Of a stretch of 64,000 nucleotides of DNA, positions 31,901 through 41,501 are shown piece after piece. The position numbers were made by a program, and so were the translations under genes. Source of the DNA: Phlebotomus papatasi (Eukaryota > Arthropoda > Insecta > Diptera > Psychodidae); contig NC_077223.1 of assembly GCF_024763615.1 (NCBI RefSeq), forward strand, positions 37,882,627 through 37,946,626, written 5' to 3'. Each line of letters begins with the position of its first letter. Within the stretch, counting starts at the first letter, position 1. A model generated the notes under the pieces. The model was given only the letters and a program-made list of their open reading frames with translations, searched no databases and was not told the DNA's origin.

Positions 31901-34900
31901 ATCCGAAATCGGTGTAAATATTACCTTTTTTAGGTGTATTGGGGGTTAAAGTTACCCTTTTTCATGTTAATTTTACCCTTAAAAAGGTGTAAAATTAACA
32001 TTAAAAAATGTTGATATATTTTTACACCTAAAAATGTTAAAGTTACGAGGAAAAAAAGTTAATCGCACCCTCTTTTTTTCCTCAGTGTTGAAGCCAATTC
32101 CTAAATTGATCTCGTACTCAGCTCACAGTGCTCCAAGGAAAAATATTATTTAAACAAAAATTTAGTATATTTTATCCCTCCATACCGAAAGGTATCTTAT
32201 AATACGAAAAAACTTCTCACATTTTAAATATTTAGCATAACGAACACGAGTGCAGGAAAAAATCCCATACGCATTTGTATGTGAAAGTAAGAAATTGGCT
32301 TCAACTTTGAAGGCCACTCGCCGGGGACTAATTCGAACAGGATGTAACTTCCGCCACCTTACGAAAGTATTAAGAAGTTAGAAAGCCTCTTTTTTGGATC
32401 TTCAAATAGATTTTCGAATTTTTCAATATCTACTTTTGTACGGAAAGAATAGGTCATAGAAACGCTCATATGCAAATATTTTCGGTGCAGACTTATAAAA
32501 GTAAAGTGACTTAAAGTGACTTAAAGTAAGGGACTTAAGAGTTTCTACAGGAATTCAAATACAAGTGTTCGTTGCATAAGGGAGCTATTGTTTCCGGTAC
32601 AGGTTCATAAGCGATTGGAACCAGTTCAGAATTGTGAGAAATTCCAAGACCTTTCTAACGAAGCTTCCATGAATCTATTCAGTTGAGAAATATGCCCTTT
32701 AGAGCCTTTTTAACTTTAGACCTTGGGAAATCGTTTTTAGAAATAATTCAACGCTATTTTCGGTTTTCACGCGATCAAGCAATCCCGAGAAAATATGGTT
32801 TTGTAGGGGTGTGGGGGTAGGGTTTAATGAGGGGTTGTTAGCGATTCCAGTAGCGGAATTCTGTAATTTTCGTGCCATTGTCACACGTGAGTTCGAAACC
32901 TGACAATGCCAATTGAGCTTTTTTTTGGTCATATCATATGAGTTCGAAAATGCAATTCATTGAATTTTTAATGAAATCCATTTACTTGATGATTTTATAA
33001 AAATACAGTGCATATTGGTTGATTAGTTTAACAAAATCCATTGTCATTTGAATTGACGGAAATCTCAAATAAGTGACTTCTTCTGACAATGTCATGTGAG
33101 CTGAAATGGCAATGTCACGGCTACAGAATCGCATTTTCGAAAAAGCTCTCCTAAGATTCGAACTCAATTACTCATATGGCATTGCCAGAGCGTTACAGAA
33201 TTCCCCTCTAGCTTCGTCTTATGGAGGGGTCTTCAAATTTCTATCTTAATTGATTTGGCCTCTAGTTGTGGTAAACTCGAAAGTTTAGATTCCCAAAGTT
33301 CTACCAAAATATAACGCCTTTGTAGAGTGAGGAGTCGAAATATTTGTAAATTAAAATCGAGAAATTATTTCCGAACCTTTTACTTGTTTTCAATACCCTA
33401 CGAATCTTAAAGGATGGAGCATAAAAATTAGTATTTAGAATGGTATTAACGAAGATAAATGGGCGTGGTTCTGTAGAGTGTCTTAATCTGTTTTTATTTT
33501 ACTTTGCCCTCGTTTCAAATGAACTTTTCTCCTTTTTTTCGATATCATATCTTTAAATGTTATATAATTTGATTTACAATACAAGTTTTACAAGGACGTG
33601 GCTTACACAGTAAAAAAAAAAATTAACACTATTATAGTGTGTAATCTTTCACACCACTATTATAGTGTTAGATTTGGAAAAAGTGTTTAATTTAAAATTG
33701 TTGAATTTAAAAATTGTTGAATTCTGTTTATTGTTGAATTTCTTTTTATTTCGAAGATTTTGACTTTTTTGTCTTTTTAGACATTTTTATTGGTTTTTCC
33801 TGTATTTGGGATCCTACCTAATGCGAGATAATTACATCTGATGCTCGGATCTTCACGATATACTGATTATGCATATAAATATTTGATGTTCTATATGACT
33901 TTTGCCCAATGAAAAGCATCTCGACTGAAATATAAGTCTTAATTGGAAATTCAATAATATTTACACAACTTTTGTTTAAAAATTCAACAACTTTTGTCTC
34001 AAAATTCAACAAATTTGGTTGAAATACACAAGGCTTCACACTATAACAGTGTTAAAAATTATGATCAAACTATAATAGTGTTAATTTTAGATCATGTGAC
34101 AAAAAATACCATAAAGTTGTGTATTTTTTCACACTATAATAATGTGAAAAACTGTAATCATACTGTGGTAATTTTTAGAATGTGTTAAACAGTTTTAAAT
34201 CACGAAACATGTTTGAAAAATTTTTATGATTATAACAATGAGAAATTTTACACAGATCGCAAGTAAATAATTAATTTATCCGATTTCACACTATTATAGT
34301 GTTAAAATTTTACACATTTTCAAATTAAACAACACTGTTGAAAATTTTTCAACTATAATAGTGTTAATTTTCAATCACGTGACAATAAATTACCAAAATG
34401 TGCATTTTTTAAACATTTTTAAATTAAACTACTAAAATTGTCGATTTTGCACTATTATAGTAGTAAAATTTTACACATTTTTTTACTGTGTATGTTTCTT
34501 TTTTTTTTACTAAAACGGATACTAAGCTAAGAGTTCTTATTAAAATTATAGATTTTTATTTATCAAAAGCTTTATAAATATAGGTATAGTGGAAGTGCAA
34601 CAAATACTCTCAAGTTTGCGGAATGTTTAAATTATTTTTAGAACCCTAGAAATAGTTGCACTTCGGTTTAGTTTAGCAATGATAGCAATCAATAAAATAA
34701 TTTTGTATTTTGGAAAACTGCTCCTAAAACATTATTACATTATAATGAAATTTTTAGTTCCATAAAATATTCGAACTAGATAGGTTTCTTTGATGAATGT
34801 TTTCAATCTCCAACCAATCGGAAAATGTGATAAAACTAAAATATGTGAAAATAAATATAACATCTGGACAATGCATGTTGCAAACTTCTGTAAGAAATAT

Positions 34901-37900
34901 ACTTTTACATTCGCGAGATAGAATAATCCAAGAAGTAAGAGTTTTATTTACCGGTAGTTTGGAAATTGCAATATATTCTACACACTAGATGCGAAAGTTG
35001 CGAGCATTTTAAAAGAGTGTGAAAATCTTGGATAAGTTCCCTGAGATGTTTCCACACGTAAAATTATTAATAGTAACCCCCAACTAATTCTATCATTCTC
35101 ACCTCAAAAGATCATTTTACTCCGAAAAAAAACTGCAAGTGTTCAGTGATGTAATTTTCGGTTATGATAAATACTCAAAAAAAAAAAACAACAGCAACGC
35201 TCTTGAGAAATCGAAGTGATAACAGAGCTAAAATCATATCACACTAATTGTGTAGGATTAGAATTTCCTATCAATTCTCCCTCTAAACTGATAACTGCTT
35301 TATCGCAACTTTCTGACTATTTGCTCAAAATATTTCCATCGTTTTGTAGCTTCTATGATTGGATGACAATATCACAGAGAAAGAATTTGAGGCTGAGAGA
35401 ATTTTCTGTGAGTGAGAGAAAAATTCTTCGAATTCCCTCGTAAAACAAAATGAATAAAAAAGGAAGAGTAATGAATGAGAAAATGGAAAGAGAGAGAACT
35501 TGAAGTGTGATTTCTGAGGATTTTTGCGATATCTCTGTAAGAACAAAACAAAACAGAAGAGAAGAGACGTTTCATTACAAGAAGCATCGTCAGATGGGAA
35601 CATAATTGAATTTATCCACTTTTGAGTGCGAATTTATACGAACTTCATTTAATTGGCAATCAATTAAAATAGTCAAATTAATTAAGAAACTTAAGGCAAA
35701 GTGAAATTATAGTGAAAGTGTAAACATTTGTATTTTAAACCATTATCATCTGTGATGGCTCCATGATCGCAATTAATTGAGAAAAATTGATGGAAAACTC
35801 TCAATAAAATTGATTTATTAATGTTTCTTGTTAAATGAAAAACAAGTCAATAATGTCAATTGTACAAGTTTTACCATTCCAACTTCCATTTTCATTCAGC
35901 ATTTTGCAATTACATGAATAATTTTTTGCATGATTATTGCACATAAATTTATAAGCATTAATCTCCGTCCCCCAGACACTCCTCATTCCCGGCGCTCACC
36001 TTTCAATGTCAATGAGAATTACACCTTTTTCAATTAAAGTATTTTCTGCGTGATGATTGAAATTTTGAGGTGGAGAGATAAATTGGAACAAAGTTTTCCT
36101 GTATTCAAACTAATTTATAAATAGACAACATCTCGGCTTCTTCAATCGATATTCCAACAGGGGTTATATGGTGCATCAATTTAATCATGTTGCGGACAGT
36201 GGCTTTATTTTTGTCCAATCAATTGAAAGTCGTTTTTAATAGCGGCTAAATCTGATGGATCTGATGCCCTGTCTCGCTTTGTTTTTCACATTATACGAAC
36301 GATTTCGATGTATCAAATTTCATTCATAATACCATCGGTTCACCTTTTTTGTCATGAAAATTTCATGAAATAAAAATTTTCATCCTTTTCTTTAGCATCA
36401 CAAAAAGTGGAATTTATGCAAAAGAATGGGATAGGCAATGGTTAAGTAGTATAGGAATCTTTCTCCACTACATAACAAGTATCAAGAGTTTAAATCTAGG
36501 GTGAAAGGAACATCAACTCACTTTAAGAACACTTTAAGAACTCGTGTCAGGACCTATTGACACCCTACTCTGTACCATTTGGAATACGAAATTTGAACAC
36601 TTATCCTTATTGAAAAACCCAGATTAATGAAAAAACGTTATACAGTAGACTCTCACTCAATCGGCTCTTTTTCAATCGGGCGAAAAATGTTGTTGACAAT
36701 TTTCACGTTTAATTATGAGGCTAATTCGCTCTAGTTCGCTGTAGTTCTTCCTACTTTATCGTGATTCTTTATAATTGAGCGGTTTTTGTGGAATTTACAA
36801 AGGCTTTGACGCCCAAATCTATCGATAAACCGGATGACATTTTGCCCCAAATGCCCAATTGAGAGAGAGTCTACTGTATTACTAAGATTTTATGGGATGC
36901 ATTAAATAAATTTCAACATTTTGACAAAGTGTCAATAGGGGTTCCCTGTCGAAGAGGTGTTCCTTCGACCCTACTTTAGTTTGTTAAATTTTACGATGAT
37001 AAAAGTATTCACGATCAAGAGCCTTATACAAGAGTTTCATCCCCAATAATCAGTAAACTAAAAAAAAAAATACATTAAAACAGAGTTTGGTGTAATTAGA
37101 ACACGTAACGATTGTTGTATTCAAACTATAATATTTTTGCTCAAAAAAGTCATTTCCAACGAGCACCAAATGCTCACCGATTTTAATTCAACTGAAAACA
37201 TGTATTTTTAGCTAAATTCTCCAAGCAAACGAGACTCGCGAGACAGTGCCATTACGGCCATTACCATTTATTTGGTTAGCAATTTTTCTTTGAGAACTGC
37301 TGACCAGTCAGCATATTTTTGGTATTCGATTTAACAAAAATATGCTGTAAACGCTGCCTTTTTCAGCTAATTGTGCTCGCTGGGTTATGCAAGTTGATCA
37401 AATTTTGGAGTGTTGTAATAAAGGCTACGAAGTTTCCAAAAAGTGGCGGAGGCTCTCTCTAGATTCATTAGAACCATGGCGTCAAAGTTCATGAAATGCT
37501 GTATCACCGGTTTTATATGACTGAATTTAATGAGTAAAGCACCAAATAAAAGTTCTCACGAAACACAACTTTCTAGTACATTTGAATTTCGTAGGACGAA
37601 CGGCTAGGGGCGTCACAGTCGAAAAGTGAATTTCCATAACATAGGGGCATATGAAAGACACCCTAGAAAAGCTATGCAAGCCATTATGGGGAGACCTCGA
37701 CTTCAGGGTAGACCTATGACAAGATGGCTGAATAAAATTCAGGATCTTGTCTTGGAGAAATGAAAGAGGATCGGCAGGCGTAGGCTGCTAAACTGGATGT
37801 CATAGGTCTGCGGCCACAATAGGGATAAGCGGTTGAAAATGATAATGATGATAATGATAGGTACATATAACAGGGAATAGACGGAAATATTAGATTTCTC

Positions 37901-40900
37901 TTTATTTTCGCAATTTTAATCTTTACTACTTTTCGACGATTAATGTCCTCTTCAATAGATATCGAGTTTTTTTAAAGAAATTCACGTACAGGCGGGATAT
38001 AGTTACACTGCACTTGGACTTGGATCACAGCTCATATTTTGAAGTCTCCCACTCGACGGTCTTTTTGACTTCTGGAATTTATTTTTTCAGTGATTTTTAA
38101 CTATAGATGATTTTGCCAAATGAAAATCAACTAGACTGAAGTATATTTTTAAATCGAAAACATTTGAAAATAAACTTCAGTCGAGATAAAATTTTACATT
38201 GAAATTTAGGAACAGTTAAGTGACGCAGTGACATGTGCTTCAGTGAACACTTACGTGTGTTAATCCAATTCTCGTAAACAACTACAAGGAGTTCCGCTTT
38301 GGGAAACAATGAAGTGAATGACTTAAATTAATAGCCTATTTATTGGGAGGTAATTTGTAAAATAGTTTTTAAATGCACCTAAATGTTGGTATTTTTTACG
38401 CAGTATACATAATATGCATTTCTTATGAACCGTTCGCGCTGAAAATAGGTCGAAAAATTTTCCCCAAAATGTTTTGGATACATCATACGACCTCCTTTGC
38501 TACAAGTTGTGTAGACTCTTCAAATTTTCTTCGTCTGCAATTGCCCTCATTCGATCATACTTCTCTGGTAGATCACATGTCATCAAATTTGGTGATGAAA
38601 CTTCACCACCTGCATTCTTAAGTAAGGGCATTGCTCAGGGTTCAATTCTTGGCCCTCTGATGTTCTCTCTCTTTATTAATGATTTACCTTCAGTCTTGTT
38701 AAATTGCCTATTTCATCTTTATGCAGATGACCTTCAAATCTATGTGGATGGTGATCCTACTAATCCACAGGGTGCCTTTGATCTTATGAACTCTAATCTT
38801 TCCAAAATTGAGCACTGGGCATTGCTGAATGGTTTGCTTCTAAACCCTAAAAAGTCCCAAGCTATCATCATTTATAAGAAAACCCCTTCATTTGATTTCT
38901 TTCCTCTACTCCTACACGGAGAAATTATTCCTATCGTAGATCAGGTTAAAAACCTTGGAATAATCTTCAATTCTACGCTATCTTGGTCAGACCATGCTAA
39001 TTCAATTTGCCGAAAGTTCAACTACTCCTTGTATACCCTTAGGCGCTTCCGGGACATCACACCTTATGACACTCGCTTGCTCCTCGCGCGAGCGCTTCTT
39101 CTTCCTTTCTTTACTTACGGAGCAGAGCTTTTCTTTGCGGTGGATAGTGACACCATTCGTCGTCTAACTGTCTCTTTCAATAATTGTGTCAGGTATATCT
39201 GTGGCTTAAATCGCCGGGACCACATCATTCCCCATAGAACTGTATTTATCGGCTGTGACCTTATTTCTCATTTGAACTCAAGAGCCGTGCTCTTTTTGTT
39301 TCATTTGCTGATTTTTGGGAGTCCTGAGTACCTGTCGAGTCTTTTGGTGAGGGGGGGGGGGGTTCGGCCAGGGTTCGGGGACTCATAGTGCCTAAGGTCA
39401 GGAGTGATTGTCTGTACCGGTCACTCTTTGTAAAGGGTGTTGTGCTCTACAACGCAATTCCCAGTGACATATGTAGGTCCGCGGATGGAATTCGGCAGTT
39501 TTTTTTTCGAATACAGGCCGAGTGAATCTTAAAGAGGCATCTTTTCATCTTATCTTTTTTCTCTTCTTTTTTCCACCTTTGTTTTTTTTTCTCTTTAACT
39601 CTGTGTTCTTTTGTTATTTAATTTTAATTTTCTTTCTCTTTATCACAATTGTCAGAGGGACGAACACTATTTTGTGATTAAATAAATATACTACTATACT
39701 ATACTACTATAGTGCTGCAGCAAATAATCTCAAACATTCCAAATAATCATCTACGGGTATGCAATTTTGCTGTCTGTGGGCTGAATTCGCAGACTTTTTT
39801 CGTTTTCAGAAATGTTATTTAAAACGGAACTCTCTATATTTGAATGTTGATATCAGGCCTATGTCCAAAAATAATGCTTAAAATTACCAAGGGGTCGTGG
39901 TCGTTATAAGATTTTTGAAATTTAACTTAACCGAATATCTTGAAATAAGTATTTTCGATTGTGATAAAATTATTTTATAGTGTACTGTACCCGGCCGAAA
40001 CAAAATCGGAGTTATAACGTATATTGATATGATACTAGTATGGCAAAAATATGACTACGTTGTTTGTGTTAATATTTTTGATTTATGTTTATATGATATT
40101 TGGAGCCTGTAATTGCCCGAGATAAAGTTTACTTAATCTAGAATCTAGAGTGTTTCTGATATATAGTACTGCCAGATTAATACTGAAAACAAAAGTGCAC
40201 TTTTTTTTATTTTTTTATACTAAAGCAGTGAAGGATACTTAAGAATTACGTTTCCTGGGTTCCCTGTAAGGAAATTACAACCAAGTGAAAAAAATTGTGA
40301 AAGTCACACTAATACTAATGCTACCAAAGTCACTTTCACTTGTAAATCGATACAGTGTTTTATATGGAGGGTACGCCTCCTAAGATCGTTCTATTATCCT
40401 GACTATAGTAAACCAACTCTGTCGAGCCTGGCCTTTGTAATGATGGAGTTGCACTTCCCGTTTTTCTGCCTTGACACAAGATATTAACGATCAAAACTTT
40501 CCCGATATTCGGTGTTTATTAAAGAATTTTCATGAAATTTTGGTATTTTGTATCTGAGATCAAGATCTTTCCAACAATAGGTTGCACTTCTCCTCACTCA
40601 ACATCCTCGTGGTCCAATCCTTTATACCGATACGTACCGGTTCGGTGCTACCGGACTTTATCTAAACTGTTTATTAATCCATTTCTATGAACTTTTTTTC
40701 TTTTGTTGGCCTTCTGCACTCAAACTACTTAGAATAGAAAATGACTAGTGATAAGTCTAGATAAGCTTATGGTAGCTGAGATACTTCAGAGGTGACCTTG
40801 AAGTGCTTGCAACTTGGAATACGTGAAAATTCCATTGAATTAAAGTTTGTCGGCAATAAATTGAGATAAAATACCTCGACTTGATTCTTTCGAATCTCTG

Positions 40901-41289
40901 GAAAGGAACTTTCAAGGGTTTTTTTTGCATCAAAAGCACAAGTTGAAGCAATCCGCGAATATTTTTCTCTTTTCAACTTTTGTCGCTCAATTCATTTTCC
41001 TCTCACGCGAAGCCAGAGAACTTGCCTCGTATCTGAGTCCCGCCGGTTTCACGTAAATATTTACAGATAATTGAACGCAAGAGATGCATCTTTACCACTC
41101 ACCTACAACAATTTTCTCTGCCTGAGCTTTTCCCAGAAGAGCCTCTTTGTACTTTCTCAAGCTCTCGTCCTCCTGGTCCGCAGCCATGATCTCCTCAATG
41201 GTCTTCTGAGGTGGTGGCTGGTAGTTGGCATCCACATCAGGCGTCTCTTCGCCCTCAGCTTCCAATCTCGGCTCTTCCTCGGTTGACAT
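25725..41289 (-). CDS. RhoGDI: Rho GDP-dissociation inhibitor (three coding exons)
   Basis: The spliced exons 41289-41103, 30029-29805 and 25921-25725 join in phase (1,1) to 202 codons plus TGA; vertebrate RhoGDI1 is about 204. RhoGDI extracts prenylated Rho/Rac/Cdc42 GTPases from membranes and holds them GDP-bound in the cytosol. The N-terminal regulatory arm has the hallmark DESLRKYKEALLG. The beta-sandwich prenyl-binding domain includes DLTGDISKLKKKTFTIKEGV, YRIRIDFIVQREIVHGLKY, MVGSYPPK and the C-terminal FTDDDKNEHLKWDW...IKKDW. No key residue is missing and the exons are clean, so the gene looks functional. Introns of 3.9 and 11.1 kb are packed with transposons. It converges with the QSER1-like gene and diverges from SNRNP35. 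Confidence 0.95.
26455..27741. mobile_element. TIR element with internal CTACACACTAG motifs and an inverted array
   Basis: Left end AAGCTGGCTATACACTAGGC and right end CCTAGTGTGTAGACAGCTTT; ATTGCAATA follows on both sides. Similar TGTGTAGGCAA motifs recur inside near 26585, 26660 and 27624, so the ends are built from iterated subterminal repeats. The interior is the array at 26870-27425. No transposase frame. Target duplication not clear. Confidence 0.65.
26870..27425. repeat. Inverted tandem array of a unit of about 95 bases
   Basis: Right half (about 27140-27425): three units starting near 27142, 27237 and 27330, each with GGAGAAATCTT(C/T)TGACCA, TTCTTGACAAA and a CCAGAAGATCTGTGATTT-like end. 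Left half (about 26870-27135): diverged units in the reverse orientation. The minus-strand ORFs here are a by-product of the periodicity. Confidence 0.75.
27780..28300 (+). pseudogene. Tc1-like transposase, N-terminal fragment, frameshifted
   Basis: Starts with a Tc1-type end CTGTTCAAAATTATATCCGC. From 27889, MPRGKILNDFEIGQIIAYKK and LSNREIAKRLNR are the paired-like helix-turn-helix region of Tc1 transposases. A one-base frameshift near 28005 leads to FLKDPDG...RKKLISQRTER, then a further shift to RAELSLNVSRSTV. It breaks off before the DDE catalytic domain. Non-functional. A similar end sequence (CTGTGCAAAACCATATCCGC) lies at 26311. Confidence 0.8.
28338..28452 (+). pseudogene. Penelope-like element, C-terminal ORF fragment
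   Basis: Frame DSFDFDEVKIIDYHKCYAKR followed by MILESLHIKRHLPG is the pattern of the GIY-YIG-side C-terminus of Penelope-like retroelements (xFDFxxxKIID...YxKRxxxExLHI). It is stopped by TGA after LLG; weaker similarity may continue in another frame. Recognition from memory. Confidence 0.5.
28852..28891 (+). repeat. Dispersed hairpin with CTGAGGA...GAAA core (copy 1)
   Basis: GCCA-CTGAGGAA-GACGC-loop-GCGTC-GAAAGCTT-TGGC: two paired stems with conserved internal-loop strands. Copies at 50741-50781 (minus) and 51286-51327 (plus). The loop strands match the CUGANGA and GAAA strands of hammerhead ribozymes, but a third stem and cleavage site are not visible. The downstream ORF 28870-29190 overlaps it and is rejected as a gene. 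Confidence 0.6.
28900..29804. other. RhoGDI intron: nothing recognised
   Basis: AT-rich with CATTTGGAGTA words at 28735 and 29054 that recur at 50941. No coding evidence. Confidence 0.45.
29805..30029 (-). CDS. RhoGDI: RhoGDI coding exon 2
   Basis: 225 bases: acceptor TATGTATTACAG|AC, donor CCAG|gtaatt. Encodes D-ATDARKVIVKQLALCVTGRP to LKYVQKTLRMGVP. This is the core of the immunoglobulin-like domain that binds the geranylgeranyl group. Confidence 0.94.
30030..31479. other. RhoGDI intron 1, distal part: nothing recognised
   Basis: AT-rich. A small hairpin GCACGAGAC ... GTCTCGTGC lies near 30333-30375. The ORFs at 31120-31356 and 31127-31312 are chance frames on opposite strands. Confidence 0.45.
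31797..32330. mobile_element. Insertion inside the family B arm, itself holding a CACTGAG MITE
   Basis: Bracketed by AATTCGAACA on both sides; 8 bases of this would fit a hAT-type duplication (inference). Ends share only a weak AGT(T)GGCCTT inverted similarity. Inner TTGAAGCCAATT (32091) and AATTGGCTTCAA (32293) are inverted copies. The MITE at 31835-32087 lies within it. Confidence 0.5.
31835..32087. mobile_element. CACTGAG MITE copy 4 (complete)
   Basis: CACTGAGAGAGATCCGAAAA ... CTTTTTTTCCTCAGTG, 253 bases. The flanks are TT/TT rather than TA/TA. Confidence 0.8.
32605..32760. repeat. Dispersed repeat family C, second copy
   Basis: AATTCCAAGACCTTTCTAAC ... AATCGTTTTTAGAAATAATT matches 11866-12010. 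Confidence 0.55.
32852..33207. repeat. Inverted-repeat element related to 10941-11162
   Basis: AGCGGAATTCTGTAA at the left and TTACAGAATTCCCCT at the right; interior GACAATGCC / GGCATTGCC words inverted. Shows the same GAATTC terminus at a distant site. Confidence 0.55.
33606..34490. mobile_element. 885-base TIR element built of CACTATTATAGTG palindromes
   Basis: CACAGTAAAAAAAAAAATTA ... ATTTTTTTACTGTG with TA on both sides (33604 and 34491). Inside, the palindrome ACACTATTATAGTGT or its ACTATAATAGT form appears near 33629, 33652, 34039, 34066, 34130, 34286, 34360 and 34450, usually next to TTAATTTT or AAAATTTTACAC. No credible protein frame. Confidence 0.75.
34491..36498. other. RhoGDI intron 1: nothing recognised
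   Basis: AT-rich. A purine-rich stretch at 35380-35580 gives overlapping minus-strand ORFs without recognisable content. Confidence 0.45.
36499..36971. mobile_element. GGGT-ended MITE, family E, interrupted copy
   Basis: TA|GGGTGAAAGGAACATC ... GTGTTCCTTCGACCC|TA; the reverse complement of 16902-17130 plus the insertion at 36643-36875. Confidence 0.75.
36643..36875. mobile_element. CAGTAGACTC MITE copy 2, nested, TA duplication proven by empty site
   Basis: CAGTAGACTCTCACTCAATC ... TTGAGAGAGAGTCTACTG. The flank is AAAAAACGTTA-TA and TA-TTACT; the uninterrupted relative near 17000 reads AAAAAACGTTATATTACT (reverse complement). Confidence 0.88.
37440..37625. repeat. Fragment of the modular element family (51.7-53.5 kb)
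   Basis: GCGTCAAAGTTCATGAAAT, then ACAACTTTCTAGTACATTTG, then AGGGGCGTCACAGTCGAAAA parallel 52725-52875 (module 3). Confidence 0.55.
37640..37862 (+). mobile_element. RTE-like non-LTR retrotransposon 3' fragment
   Basis: Frame RGRPRLQGRPMTRWLNKIQD followed by stops resembles the C-terminal GRPxxRWxDxIxxDL segment found in RTE-clade and related elements. It ends in a TGATGATAATGATA tail. Degenerate. Confidence 0.5.
38470..39712 (+). pseudogene. Non-LTR retrotransposon, 5'-truncated reverse transcriptase with one frameshift
   Basis: The frame 38474-39388 holds RT palm motifs: GIAQGSILGPLMFSLFINDL and HLYADDLQIYVDG with intact YADD, then LNPKKSQ and KNLGIIFNSTLSW. A run of G at 39350-39361 shifts the frame; the other frame continues PKVRSDCLYRSLFVKGVVLY through NAIPSDICRSADGIRQFF to a TGA at about 39524. 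A 3' UTR and an ACTACTATACTATACTACTA tail follow to about 39712. There is no endonuclease domain. The clade is uncertain (CR1/Jockey-like group). The near-intact frame suggests a fairly recent, truncated insertion. Confidence 0.82.
39713..41102. other. RhoGDI intron 1, proximal part: nothing firm
   Basis: AT-rich; GGTTCGGTGCTACCGG near 40640 is a short GC patch. The ORFs 40757-40976 are chance. Confidence 0.45.
41103..41289 (-). CDS. RhoGDI: RhoGDI coding exon 1
   Basis: ATG at 41289; MSTEEEPRLEAEGEETPDVD then NYQPPPQKTIEEIMAADQED and ESLRKYKEALLGKAQAEKIV. The acidic N-terminal arm contacts switch regions of Rho GTPases. The donor is GTAG|gtgagt, phase 1. Confidence 0.95.
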
Positions 41290-41501
41290 ACCTTCCTCCT
41301 GGAAGAAAATTTCTCATGTCCTTAATAAAAGTTTTTCCTGGTACCTTTCTCACTGTGTGTCCTCAGGACGGAATTCTGCCCCATTAGGTCACCCACTAAG
41401 CTCAATTAGTGAGAAGAATAGGGCGCCATGGAAACAGAGTTCCTTCTGGACAAAGACCCCACGCAGTGATAAACCCCTCCCTGGACAAAAGAAAACTCAC
41501 C
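41290..41501 (-). other. RhoGDI: RhoGDI 5' UTR with probable 202-base intron
   Basis: On the minus strand GGATAGAAG|gtgagt (exon end 41501) and TTTTCTTCCAG|GAGGAAGGT just before the ATG (exon 41298-41290) form a good GT-AG pair, implying a non-coding first exon above 41501. The plus ORF 41225-41551 is a shadow. Confidence 0.5.

Larger units (their letters stand above)
31480..32450 (+). mobile_element. Family B foldback element, left arm, interrupted
   Basis: The arm starts near GAGACCAAACAGAAGTAG and runs to AATTCGAACA (31787-31796). It resumes at AATTCGAACAGGATGTAA (about 32331) and ends near TACTTTTGTACGGAAAG. The interruption of about 535 bases is an insertion bracketed by a repeated AATTCGAACA. 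Confidence 0.7.
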
